This document shows positions 1-8,142 of a stretch of DNA of 51,623 bases, in pieces. Positions within the stretch are counted from its first letter, which is position 1. The number at the start of each line of letters is the position of its first letter. The notes beneath the pieces were generated by a model, which was not told the DNA's origin, searched no databases, and saw nothing but the letters and a program-made list of their open reading frames with translations. A program made the translations under genes and the position numbers. Source of the DNA: CAMDBL01 sp964498125 (GTDB lineage: Bacteria > Pseudomonadota > Alphaproteobacteria > Rhizobiales > Hyphomicrobiaceae); contig CAZCGE010000001.1 of the NCBI GenBank assembly GCA_964498125.1, positions 1 to 51,623 of the forward strand. The letters are read 5' to 3'.

Positions 1-299
1 ATGGCCTTCATAATCTCGAATGCCCGAGGTAGGCTCTTGATCGTCGCCCTGTGCGACATGGGGGTGCTCCATTGCTTGGACCTAGACAATCCAAGGGAGT
101 ACCCCCTTCCGTGACTGACACAATCTTCCATACGTTACCCCGCCGCGCCCAGCCATGTACATCACGCAAGGCCCTGTTGTAGGCTGCGGGGACGCCATCG
201 CCATCACCTATGACCCGCCCTGTGCACGAAATGGAAGTCAGTTTAGCCCTGCCACAGGTGGCGACCGGACAAAAATGCTGGCGGAGGAGGAATATTTCG
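1..299. other. Left-edge intergenic/leader region, no supported gene
   Basis: No convincing gene is seen here. A 37-codon plus-strand frame opens at base 1 (stop near 114), but the window starts there and it matches nothing I recognise. Reverse-strand frames through this stretch are shadows of the downstream gene. A short dyad, CTTGGA (75-80) with TCCAAG (90-95), lies about 205 bases before the first gene and could be a regulator site, but that is only a possibility. Confidence 0.4.
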
Positions 300-1559
300 A
301 TGCGTGGTACACCCGTCAACGACAAGCTCGAGCCGATCACCAGGGACTGGCGCATTTCGCAGCACTGCTTTGATCCGAAAATCCGCGCCGAGATGACACT
401 GCCGCCGAAGGTGCAACTGTGCGACATCACCTTGCGCGAGGGCCGGCAGCTGCCGGGTGTGTCGCTGACGCTCGATCAGGTGATGCGCATCGCCGACAAG
501 CTGTCGGAATCCGGCGTCACCATGGTCCAGATGCACCACGACGAGCCCGAGGAAATGCGCCAGGTCTCCAAGCGCCATCCGCACATGATGATCGATGCCC
601 TGGTGCATCCGACCGCGGTGCTGAACCCGAAACTCGCCGAGCCCGAGATCGACAGCAACTACGACAACGGCGCCACCTATTCCTCGCTTGCCCTGTCCTT
701 CTCGCCGCACCAGATGTGCCTGTTCGAGAGCATGGCCGGCGCCAAGGTGACCATTGAGGAGGCGATTGACCGCGCCTGCCAGTCGGTCAATTACGCCCGC
801 CGCAAGGCCGGCAAGGACAGGAAAGTCGGCGCGCTGATCCAGGACTGCACGCGCATGCCGCTGGACGAGCTGAAATCGATCTGCAAGCGCCTGGTCGATG
901 CCGGCGCCGACATGATCCGCCTCGACGACATCAACGGCATGGCGATCTACCGCGTCTACACCCACGTCGTGCGCGAGATGAAGAAGGCCCTGCCCGGCAC
1001 CGAGATCGCGCTGCACACGCACGATGACATCGGCATGGCGGCGGCAGCCCTCTATGCGGGCCTGGAAGGCGGCGCCGATATCATCGACGCGTGCGTCAAT
1101 GGCCTCGGTGAGCGCGCAAACATTGCCTGCTTCGCCGAGGTCGCGTCGGTGATCCAGATCTACTACGGCTTCGACTGCGGCATCCGGCTCGACAAGATGA
1201 AGGAATTGTCCGAGCTGGTTGCCAAGGAGACGGGATGGCCGATGCCACGCGAGCTGCCGTTCGTCGGCCAGAAGGCGTTCTCGCATCTGGTCGAGGTGCA
1301 TTACGCGGTGCCCGAGGGCGAGGAGGGGTTCTGGACCTACTTCTGCATGAAGCCCGAGGTGTTCGGCAATCAGACCCACAACCTGCTTGGCCACTACTCG
1401 GGCCCGTGGGCAGTGCGGGCAAAGGCCAAGGAGCTCGGCCTGACGATCCACGCTGGCAAGGAGAAGGACGTGCTCGCCGGGCTGCGCGCCAAGTTGAAGG
1501 AGATTCGCCGCGAGGTGACGTCGGATGAGTTCCGCGCCATCGTCACTGCTGTAGGCTGA
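300..1559 (+). CDS. HMG-CoA lyase / isopropylmalate synthase-like carboxyltransferase
   Basis: This is a metal-dependent TIM-barrel enzyme of the HMGL-like (pyruvate carboxyltransferase) family, which makes or breaks C-C bonds next to an acyl-CoA or 2-oxoacid. The family motif CDITLREG is at residues 41-48 (metal-binding Asp42, catalytic-type Arg46). The HTHDD motif at 239-243 supplies the other metal histidines, and GLGERANIA at about 268-276 resembles the conserved loop of isopropylmalate and homocitrate synthases. The ATG at 300 is chosen because GGAGGAGG lies 9 bases upstream; an earlier in-frame start has no such site. The protein is 419 aa, a normal length without a LeuA regulatory domain. 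It leads a plus-strand group with LLM oxygenases and a C-N hydrolase, so it probably handles a carbon skeleton released by them (inference). Its exact substrate is unknown. Confidence 0.85.
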   Translation: MRGTPVNDKLEPITRDWRISQHCFDPKIRAEMTLPPKVQLCDITLREGRQLPGVSLTLDQVMRIADKLSESGVTMVQMHHDEPEEMRQVSKRHPHMMIDALVHPTAVLNPKLAEPEIDSNYDNGATYSSLALSFSPHQMCLFESMAGAKVTIEEAIDRACQSVNYARRKAGKDRKVGALIQDCTRMPLDELKSICKRLVDAGADMIRLDDINGMAIYRVYTHVVREMKKALPGTEIALHTHDDIGMAAAALYAGLEGGADIIDACVNGLGERANIACFAEVASVIQIYYGFDCGIRLDKMKELSELVAKETGWPMPRELPFVGQKAFSHLVEVHYAVPEGEEGFWTYFCMKPEVFGNQTHNLLGHYSGPWAVRAKAKELGLTIHAGKEKDVLAGLRAKLKEIRREVTSDEFRAIVTAVG

Positions 1560-1592
1560 ACTGAATTGTGAATGGGCTGCCGCTCCGCTCTC

Positions 1593-1619
1593 CCGCGATA
1601 GCCGCGATAGCCGCGATTG
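1593..1619. repeat. Short tandem repeat, GCCGCGATA unit
   Basis: Three near-perfect copies of a 9-base unit (CCGCGATAG, the last copy changed at its end) lie between the carboxyltransferase stop and the first LLM gene. Replication slippage is the likely origin. No function is evident. Confidence 0.5.
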
Positions 1620-1659
1620 AAGGCGCGCGATTTCGCTCGCTGTGGAAGGAATTCCAAAG

Positions 1660-2892
1660 ATGGCCAGGCCAAAAATCATCGTCCAGCTCTACCCGGTCAT
1701 GCCGGCCAAGGACGAGGCCGAACGCAAAGCGCGGCGGCCGCTCGGCGCCAACTCGGACCTCTACTATCGCATCGTGCACGAGTGGACCGACATCATCCGG
1801 CAGGCCGACACAATGGGCCTATGGGGCTGTTCGACCATCGAGCATCATCTGCATTCGGAGGGCTACGAGGTCGGCCCCAGCCCGGGCGTGCTCAACGCCT
1901 ACTGGGCCAACCACATCAAGAACATGCGGGTCGGCGCGCTCGGCTACGTGATGGCAACGCAGGACCCTATCCGCGTCGCCGAGGAGACGGCGATCATCGA
2001 CCACCTCACGCACGGAAAATATTTCGTCGGCTTCGCCCGCGGCTATCAATCGCGCTGGACCAACATTCTCGGCCAGTTCTCAGGCACCGAGGCGGCCGCC
2101 TCAGACGGCGGCGATGCCGACAAGCACAACCGCGCCGTGTTTGAGGAGCGGGTCGAGATGGTGCTCGACTGCTGGACCAAGGACAGCGTCGCGCTCGATG
2201 GCAAGTATTATCAGGCGCCATATCCGTACGCGACCGGCGTGGCCGGCTATCCCGGTGTCGAGATCGCGCGCACGGCTGGCGCGCCCGGCGAGGTGGACGC
2301 GAGCGGCAACATCCGCCGGGTCTCGGTGGTGCCGAAGCCGCGCCAGCGCCCGCATCCCCCTGTGTTCATGAGTGTCAACAAGAGCCGCGAGACGATTGGC
2401 TTCGCGGCGAGGCACGGCTTCCGGCCCTGCTATTTCAGCCCCGGTGACAGCGTCGTCGGCCTCGCGCAGATCTATCGGGAGGAGGCCGAGAAGGCCGGGC
2501 GCCAATATCGTCTCGGCGAACGGCAGAACGTCTGCCGGCAGATGCGCATCGCCAAGTCACCAGCCGAGTTCGAGCGGCGCGTGAAGGCCTACGACGTCGA
2601 CATCTACAAGAATTTCTACAGCCACTTCGGCATCCATCATGTCGATCCGTCCGGCCAGAACGACGAGAAGGCCTACAAGGAGATGATCAGCTCGGGCTTT
2701 CTGGTCGGCGGCACGGTCGACGACACGATCCGATACTGGCAGGCGCTGCTGAAAAAGACGCCGTTCGAATACATCACGCTGATCTGGCATTTCGCCCAGC
2801 AGCCGAAAGATCTCGTGCTGGAGGAAATTAGTACCTTCATGGAGCAGGTCGTGCCAGAACTAGAGGTGCCAGGGTTCGGCGACGACACTTGA
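1660..2892 (+). CDS. Luciferase-like (LLM) flavin-dependent monooxygenase, copy 1
   Basis: This is a two-component-type flavin monooxygenase of the bacterial luciferase superfamily, which uses reduced flavin from a separate reductase and O2. At 410 aa it is slightly longer than a typical single-domain LLM. Superfamily features include STIEHHLHSEGYEVG near residue 60 (the EHH..YE signature of alkanal-monooxygenase-like members), a GRG-like segment (VGFARGYQSRW) and the late substrate-loop region. The ATG at 1660 follows GGAAGGA and gives the same first 19 residues as the paralogue at 3918; an earlier in-frame GTG at 1642 is less likely. No flavin reductase gene is visible in the window. Its neighbours, a nitrilase-family hydrolase 39 bases downstream and the HMGL-like enzyme upstream, suggest oxidation of a nitrogen-containing compound, but the substrate is unknown. 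Confidence 0.88.
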   Translation: MARPKIIVQLYPVMPAKDEAERKARRPLGANSDLYYRIVHEWTDIIRQADTMGLWGCSTIEHHLHSEGYEVGPSPGVLNAYWANHIKNMRVGALGYVMATQDPIRVAEETAIIDHLTHGKYFVGFARGYQSRWTNILGQFSGTEAAASDGGDADKHNRAVFEERVEMVLDCWTKDSVALDGKYYQAPYPYATGVAGYPGVEIARTAGAPGEVDASGNIRRVSVVPKPRQRPHPPVFMSVNKSRETIGFAARHGFRPCYFSPGDSVVGLAQIYREEAEKAGRQYRLGERQNVCRQMRIAKSPAEFERRVKAYDVDIYKNFYSHFGIHHVDPSGQNDEKAYKEMISSGFLVGGTVDDTIRYWQALLKKTPFEYITLIWHFAQQPKDLVLEEISTFMEQVVPELEVPGFGDDT

Positions 2893-2931
2893 AAGAGACC
2901 CGCAAAGACAATAGCTGGGAGGAGGAATTCC

Positions 2932-3789
2932 ATGTCGATCCGTATCGCCGTCGTGCAGCCGCTGGCGCATGCCCCGCCGCAGGACCAGAAGAACGTCGCC
3001 GACGCCAAGGCTTTCATCAAACGGGCTGCCGAGGACGGCGCGCATTTCGTCTGCTTCCCCGAGTCCTACCCTGGGCCGTGGCGCATGCCAGCGCATTACG
3101 ATCCGATCCCAGAACTCACTGCTGCGGCAAAGAAGCACAAGATCCATGCTGTGTTCTCGACGGTCGAGCCGATCGATGAAAAGAAAGCCACCGCGCACAA
3201 TCTGATCTGCATGGCCTATCCGGATGGCCGCCCGGTGGCGAAGTACCGTCGCACGCATCCCAACGGCCCGTGGATCTATACCGGCGGGGGCGTGTGGGAG
3301 TTTCAGTACACGCCAGGGAACGAGTATCCCGTATTCAAGACCGAGCACGGCATCGTCGGACTCGCCATGTGCAGCGAGGTCTATATGCCCGAGGTGGCGC
3401 GCGCGCTGGCGCTACGCGGCGCTGAGATCATCTTCATGCCGGCCGGCACTGACAAGCGCCGCTTGTGGGAGACGTGGCGCACATTGCTGTTTGCGCGCGC
3501 CATCGAGAATCTCGCCGTGGTGGTCTCGACGCAGAATTTGCTGACGGAGAAGGACCGCGGCCTGGCCTTCGTCGCCACACCGGAGGAGGTGGTGCTGGAA
3601 TCGACCAAGGCCGGCATGATGGTGGTCGACGTCGATCTCGACCGCGCGCGTGAATTGCGCAACGGCCGCGATGGGGTTGGCTCGTCCAAGACCTGCGCCA
3701 CCAAGCAGGGCCTGCTGTCGGAACAGTGGCAGCGGCCCGAGCTGTACGACACGTTCCTGCCGCGAGCGCTGCCTAACGCGGCGGAGTAG
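2932..3789 (+). CDS. Nitrilase-superfamily carbon-nitrogen hydrolase
   Basis: The protein hydrolyses a nitrile, amide or carbamoyl C-N bond in the cytoplasm. It is 285 aa, the normal size for the single-domain alpha-beta-beta-alpha fold. The catalytic Glu is visible in FPESYPG (Glu44) and the nucleophile in LAMCSEVYMPE (Cys147). The place where the family usually has its catalytic Lys (YRKxH) reads YRRTH, so Arg107 stands there, with Lys104 three residues earlier. GGGAGGAGG lies just before the ATG, so the start is secure. It sits between two LLM paralogues and is probably co-transcribed with the first (39-base gap). Which nitrilase branch it belongs to (amidase, carbamoylase or nitrilase) cannot be decided from motifs alone. 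Confidence 0.88.
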   Translation: MSIRIAVVQPLAHAPPQDQKNVADAKAFIKRAAEDGAHFVCFPESYPGPWRMPAHYDPIPELTAAAKKHKIHAVFSTVEPIDEKKATAHNLICMAYPDGRPVAKYRRTHPNGPWIYTGGGVWEFQYTPGNEYPVFKTEHGIVGLAMCSEVYMPEVARALALRGAEIIFMPAGTDKRRLWETWRTLLFARAIENLAVVVSTQNLLTEKDRGLAFVATPEEVVLESTKAGMMVVDVDLDRARELRNGRDGVGSSKTCATKQGLLSEQWQRPELYDTFLPRALPNAAE

Positions 3790-3829
3790 CGTCCCGCCTC
3801 ATGGCTGCCGTGCAGCGCCAGGGTCCAAG

Positions 3830-3859
3830 TTGTCGGCCTTGGCGCTTCAGATCTATGCT
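3830..3859 (+). promoter_or_regulatory. Possible sigma70-type promoter before LLM copy 2
   Basis: TTGTCG (3830-3835) and TATGCT (3854-3859) are separated by 18 bases, a fair match to -35 and -10 boxes, 58 bases before the second LLM start. It sits in the 128-base gap after the hydrolase gene. The call is by eye only. Confidence 0.3.
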
Positions 3860-3917
3860 AGCATTTGAAAAAATATACGGGCGGGAATCCACGCCCCCCA
3901 CAAGAGGAAGCGCGCTT

Positions 3918-5153
3918 ATGGCCAGGCCGAAAATCATCGTCCAGCTCTATCCCGTGATGCCTGCCAAGGACGAGCACGAGCGCAAGGCGATGCGCCCGCT
4001 CGGCCGCAATCGTGATGTCTATCACCGCGTCATCCACGAGTGGACGGACATCATCAAGGAAGCCGACAAGATGGGAATCTGGGGCTGCTCGACCATCGAG
4101 CACCATCTGCACTCGGAAGGCTACGAGGTCGGCCCCAACCCCGGCGTGCTCAATGCCTACTGGGCGAGCCATATCAAGAACATGCGGGTTGGCGCGCTCG
4201 GCTATGTCGCCGCCACTCAGGACCCGATCCGGATCGCCGAGGAGACGGCGATCATCGATCATCTGACCAACGGCAAGTTCTTCGTCGGCTTCGCGCGCGG
4301 CTACCAGTCACGCTGGACCAACATTCTCGGCCAGTTCTCCGGCACCGAGGCGACATCGTCCGACGGCGGCGAGATCGACCGCAAAAACCGGGAGATCTTC
4401 GAGGAGCGGGTCGAGATGATCCTCGAGTGCTGGCAGAACGAGAGCGTGGCGCTCAACGGCAAGCACTATCAGGCGCCTTACCCCTACGACACCGGCGTCG
4501 TCGGCTACACCGGCACCGACATCGCGCGTGAGGCGGGCGCGAAGGGCGAGATCGACGCCAAGGGCGCGGTACGCCGCGTGTCGGTCGTGCCGGCGCCCTA
4601 CCAGCGGCCCTATCCGCCGGTGTTCATCGGCGTGCACAAGAGCCGCGAGACGATCGAGTTCTGCGCCAAGCACGGCTTCCATCCCTGTTTCTTCAATCCG
4701 ACCGACACGGTGATCGGTCTATCAAAGATGTACCGCGAGATGGCCGCCAAGCACGGCCGCAACTTCCGCCCCGGCGAGCGGCAGAACATCGTGCGCCAGA
4801 CCCGGCTCGCCAAGGACGCGGCCGATCTGGAGCGGCGCGTCATGAAGTACGACATCGACATCTTCAAGAATTTCTATTCGCAATTCGCCAACCATTCCGT
4901 CGATCCCGCCGACAAGAGTGATCAAGCCGCGTTCAAGTCAATGCGCAACACCAGCTTCCTTGCCGGTGGCACGGTCGACGAGGCCCGCAAGTACTGGGGC
5001 GACATCTTCAAGCAGCAGCCGTTCGAGTACATCACGCTGATCTGGCATTTTGCCCAGCAGCCCAAGGATCTGGTGCTCGAGGAAATGCGGCTGTTCATGG
5101 AGAAGGTGGTGCCCGAGCTCGAGGTGCCGGAGTTCCCGGATGCAGCGGGGTAG
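3918..5153 (+). CDS. Luciferase-like (LLM) flavin-dependent monooxygenase, copy 2
   Basis: This is a close paralogue of the LLM at 1660: 411 aa, almost gap-free alignment, and roughly 70% identical by eye. The shared blocks include MARPKIIVQLYPVMPAKDE at the start, the EHHLHSEGYEVGP motif, and ITLIWHFAQQPKDLVLEE near the end. It should have the same chemistry: FMNH2-dependent oxygenation with an unlinked reductase. The ATG at 3918 follows AGAGGAAG and matches the paralogue's start; an upstream frame extension lacks similarity. Differences are concentrated in the middle and in the C-terminal third (for example NKSRETIGF against HKSRETIEF), which may mean different substrates or two subunits of a heteromer, as in luciferase LuxAB. 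Both readings are inference. Confidence 0.88.
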   Translation: MARPKIIVQLYPVMPAKDEHERKAMRPLGRNRDVYHRVIHEWTDIIKEADKMGIWGCSTIEHHLHSEGYEVGPNPGVLNAYWASHIKNMRVGALGYVAATQDPIRIAEETAIIDHLTNGKFFVGFARGYQSRWTNILGQFSGTEATSSDGGEIDRKNREIFEERVEMILECWQNESVALNGKHYQAPYPYDTGVVGYTGTDIAREAGAKGEIDAKGAVRRVSVVPAPYQRPYPPVFIGVHKSRETIEFCAKHGFHPCFFNPTDTVIGLSKMYREMAAKHGRNFRPGERQNIVRQTRLAKDAADLERRVMKYDIDIFKNFYSQFANHSVDPADKSDQAAFKSMRNTSFLAGGTVDEARKYWGDIFKQQPFEYITLIWHFAQQPKDLVLEEMRLFMEKVVPELEVPEFPDAAG

Positions 5154-5266
5154 TGGCCTCGGCTTGGATCACCATGAGCTTGGACAGCCGGCCGGAAGGA
5201 GCCAGGATTGTTCATGCACCGATCGCGCCATAACGACTGAGGTGGCCGGCATCAAAGCGGGAAGCT

Positions 5267-5285
5267 CACCGATCCAAGGTCGGTG
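5267..5285. promoter_or_regulatory. Small dyad upstream of the TRAP receptor gene
   Basis: CACCGA (5267-5272) and TCGGTG (5280-5285) form a six-base inverted repeat with a seven-base loop in the 256-base leader of the solute-receptor gene. It lacks a T-tract, so an operator or leader hairpin is more likely than a terminator. The evidence is weak. Confidence 0.25.
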
Positions 5286-5409
5286 ATACAGGAGATGAAG
5301 CGGCAACGTTATCGGGGCAGTCGACGGCTAACAGCAGGCGACCCTCCCGAGAGACAATCGATACAGGCACGCAACAGAGCGATCAATACCGGAGCAAGGA
5401 GGAAACTAC

Positions 5410-6507
5410 ATGAGTCCAAGGAATAGTGCGCGCAACCACTTGGTCATTGCTGCGCTGGCGACGACGATGAGTTCATCAGTGTCCATCGCCGAGGAATTCA
5501 AGCTGAGAATCGCGTCGGGCCACGCGATCGCGCAACCCTACGTTCATCTTATGTCGACAATGTTCGTTCCAGAGGTCACCAAGCGGGTTGCGGAGCGCAC
5601 CAAGCACAAGCTCGAGTTCATCGAGGGGTACGGCGGCTCGATGGTCAAAGTTGCCGACACGCTGGAAGGCGTGCAGTCCGGCATCATCGATGTTGGGGCC
5701 TACTGCTTCTGCTTTGAGCCGTCGAACCTACCGTTGCATGCTTTCCAGGTGATGTTGCCTTTCAATACGATGAGCCCGCTGGCCAGCGGCAAGTTGGCGC
5801 GTGCCGTCTATGACAAGGTTCCCTACCTGTCGAAGACGTTTGAGGAAAAGTATAGCCAGCAACTGATCGCTCTGATCGCCGACAACGGCTATCATCTCAA
5901 CACGACCTTCGAGTGGAACTCGGTGGCGGACCTCAAGGGACGCAAAATCGCAGGAGCCGGCCTCAATCTGAAATGGCTCGAGCACGCTGGAGTGGTGGGC
6001 GTGCAGTCGTCGGTGCCGGAGGCCTACACGTCCATGCAGACCGGTGTCTACCAGGGGTTCATCATGATCCCTTCGGTAGTGGCCAACTTCAAATGGTACG
6101 AGGTCGCCAAATACTATACCGAGATCGGTTTCGGCGCGATCACTTGGCACGGCATGACCATCAGCAAGTCGCGCTGGTCAAAGCTGCCCAAGGAAATCCA
6201 GGATATCATCATCGAGGTTGGCAGGGAGTATGAGTTGAAGACGGGAACGTTCAACGAGGAGAACTATCCCAAGCAGATGGCGCAGATCAAGGCGGCAGGG
6301 GCTACTGTCAAGGCGGTACCAGACTCGGTGCGCGTGGAATGGGCCAGGTCCTTGGAGAAATGGCCGCAGGAAAAGGCCACCGAGCTGGACGCCAAAGGCA
6401 TGCCGGCCAGTCAGGTCTTGAAGCTCGCCATCGAGGAGGTCGAAAAGCTCGGCCACAAGTGGCCCGTGCGTTACGAAATCAAGGCGCCAGCTACGGCGGC
6501 CAAATAG
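5410..6507 (+). CDS. TRAP-type solute-binding protein (DctP family)
   Basis: This is a periplasmic receptor of a tripartite ATP-independent (TRAP) transporter, which typically binds organic acids. The 365-aa length is normal. A signal peptide is visible at residues 1-27 (hydrophobic VIAALATTM core, then SIAEEF). The fold is supported by LRIASGHAIAQPYVH, LEFIEGYGGSM, and the conserved substrate-clamp block SVADLKGRKIAGAGLNLKWL (residues 171-190), where family members usually carry their ligand Arg. AAGGAGG precedes the ATG. No DctQ or DctM membrane gene follows: the next gene is on the opposite strand. It is therefore an orphan receptor that must use subunits encoded elsewhere. A fragment of a related receptor survives as a relic at 13149-13392. 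Confidence 0.88.
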   Translation: MSPRNSARNHLVIAALATTMSSSVSIAEEFKLRIASGHAIAQPYVHLMSTMFVPEVTKRVAERTKHKLEFIEGYGGSMVKVADTLEGVQSGIIDVGAYCFCFEPSNLPLHAFQVMLPFNTMSPLASGKLARAVYDKVPYLSKTFEEKYSQQLIALIADNGYHLNTTFEWNSVADLKGRKIAGAGLNLKWLEHAGVVGVQSSVPEAYTSMQTGVYQGFIMIPSVVANFKWYEVAKYYTEIGFGAITWHGMTISKSRWSKLPKEIQDIIIEVGREYELKTGTFNEENYPKQMAQIKAAGATVKAVPDSVRVEWARSLEKWPQEKATELDAKGMPASQVLKLAIEEVEKLGHKWPVRYEIKAPATAAK

Positions 6508-6664
6508 CGGCAAACGGGACGGTCGGATGTCTTCGATCATTCGCAGGCGCAGAGGCGAACAGGTGGTAGGCTTCTGTCGCTCCCGACCATCCCGCGCAGC
6601 GGGCTGTCTCGTTGCGACTTCCTGCATTGTAAAGCATTCGCTCTGCCGGAACGCGCTCGACTTC

Positions 6665-6684
6665 CCGGGGTCAACCGGGGTCAA
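6665..6684. repeat. Tandem 10-base duplication in a convergent intergenic region
   Basis: CCGGGGTCAA occurs twice in direct tandem between the convergent TRAP-receptor and FAD-monooxygenase genes. No T-run follows, so this is not an obvious terminator. Confidence 0.45.
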
Positions 6685-6729
6685 CCCGTGACGAAAGAAA
6701 CGTGGCCGGCGACGCCATGCGAGCGCAAG

Positions 6730-8031
6730 TCAGTGCCATCCGATGATGGCCTTGCGCATGACGCCCAGCAGGGGCTCGACCTGCTCGATAGGTCGGCCGC
6801 TGGCCGCGATGATCAACTCGGGACTGAGCTGCAGTTCCGGGTCGGCAGAAGGGCCGTCATGGCCAAGCTCGATAAATCGGCCGAGGTACCGAGCAAGTCG
6901 TACGGCATTGCGTCCGACAGAAAGCCGAACGCCCTGGTACGCCGCAAGTGCCGCTTCGACGTCGGGTTCGGCTCTGAGAGCACGCGAGAGCGCAAGGGCA
7001 TCCTGTCCCGCCTTCAGGACGCCAATCCCGACATGCGGGCGCGCGACGAAAGCGGCATCGCCGACCAGGGCCACGTTGCCAAAGGCGATGCGTTCGGACT
7101 CCATGTCGAAGATCGGCTGAAATATGTGCTGGCTCGCACGCATTACCGCCTCCCCGAAAGGTGCCGGCAGCGTCTCAGCCGCCTCGGTCGTGAGCCGATC
7201 GAAGTGCTCTGAACGGATCAATGGCGGTGGAATCGAAGCCGCATGCGTTATACCGTTGATGTCCGTCAGCAAATCTGTCCGCACCTCACCGACCGCGCGT
7301 TTGTACCAGAGATAAGTATAGAGCCGCCGCCCTGGCTCCATCTCGTTGTCGGGCCCGCACAACGGAAGGCCGCAGAACTGCCCATCGCGTGGGAAGATAA
7401 AAACATACCGGTCGAAGACACTGCGGCGGAAACGATCTGAGAGTGCCGCCTCGGGCACGAGTCCCCGAAATGCAAAATAACCTGCGTACTGGGGACAGAT
7501 ACTCGGTGCGAGTGCAGAGCGCACCGTCGAGCGCAGGCCATCGGCGCCGACGACGAGGTCTGGCGACATCTCCCGGCCATTCGACAGCCGAAGCATCGTC
7601 CTGGCACCTCGCTGCTCCAGCACGTCAAGCGACACGCCGGTGTGATAGTTCACGTCCGGGAAGCGGCTGCGCAGCAGTCGGTACATGTTCCGCCAGTAAG
7701 TCATGTACTGCAGGTGCTCGTAGAATTGGATGAGCTGGCCCTGACGGTCGTAGGCATGGCGGCCCGCTACGTCGATGGCGGGAGGGCGAGGCTCTTCGAT
7801 TCCGCACGCCGACAATACGTCGCACAGTTCGGCATGACCGGCTATACCCGCACCCCTGATACCGAGCGGCCCCTCGGCCTGCTCGAAAATCTCCACGTGC
7901 CAACCCTGCCGGCGCAGCATGTTACCGGTAAACAGACCAGCCATCGAGCCGCCGATGACGACGGCCGTTGGCTCTCGCTGGCGATCTGCGGCGCGCCGGG
8001 GACCCCTATGCGCTTTGGGCGTTGATACCAT
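6730..8031 (-). CDS. FAD-dependent aromatic hydroxylase, 2,6-dihydroxypyridine-monooxygenase-like
   Basis: This is a class A flavoprotein monooxygenase that hydroxylates an electron-rich ring using NAD(P)H and O2. The N-terminal Rossmann segment reads VVIGGSMAGLFTG (the first glycine motif is GGSMAG), followed by EIFEQ. The NADPH/FAD motif VGADGLRS and the FAD-ribityl motif LVGDAAFVARPHVGIGVLKA are present. GDAA..RPH and YAGYFAFRGLVPE resemble 2,6-dihydroxypyridine 3-hydroxylase (DHPH) more than salicylate hydroxylase. The protein is 433 aa from the ATG at 8031; an in-frame GTG at 8037 is an alternative and neither has a strong ribosome site. It is the last gene of the minus-strand TctCBA-E1 group, 107 bases after E1 beta, possibly with its own promoter. 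A pyridine-ring or similar N-heterocycle substrate is plausible but unproven. Confidence 0.82.
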   Translation of the reverse strand: MVSTPKAHRGPRRAADRQREPTAVVIGGSMAGLFTGNMLRRQGWHVEIFEQAEGPLGIRGAGIAGHAELCDVLSACGIEEPRPPAIDVAGRHAYDRQGQLIQFYEHLQYMTYWRNMYRLLRSRFPDVNYHTGVSLDVLEQRGARTMLRLSNGREMSPDLVVGADGLRSTVRSALAPSICPQYAGYFAFRGLVPEAALSDRFRRSVFDRYVFIFPRDGQFCGLPLCGPDNEMEPGRRLYTYLWYKRAVGEVRTDLLTDINGITHAASIPPPLIRSEHFDRLTTEAAETLPAPFGEAVMRASQHIFQPIFDMESERIAFGNVALVGDAAFVARPHVGIGVLKAGQDALALSRALRAEPDVEAALAAYQGVRLSVGRNAVRLARYLGRFIELGHDGPSADPELQLSPELIIAASGRPIEQVEPLLGVMRKAIIGWH

Positions 8032-8113
8032 CTTCACAGCCGCAATCAGGCGTTGAGCTGAAATAGGGCACGGTGCACTCGTTCTTCGATCATGTAAGCA
8101 GTGGGCCTGATCC

Positions 8114-8142
8114 TACATTGCAAAACGTGTCTATCGGTTCAA
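8114..8142 (-). promoter_or_regulatory. Possible promoter for the FAD monooxygenase
   Basis: Read on the minus strand, TTGAAC (8142-8137) and AATGTA (8119-8114) are 17 bases apart, resembling sigma70 -35 and -10 boxes. The -35 box overlaps the stop region of the E1 beta gene. This would allow expression of the monooxygenase apart from the operon upstream. By eye only. Confidence 0.3.

Noticed and set aside
243..1679. 478-codon minus-strand frame
   Set aside because: It is antisense to the carboxyltransferase, whose catalytic motifs are clear. Composition is typical of a shadow frame.
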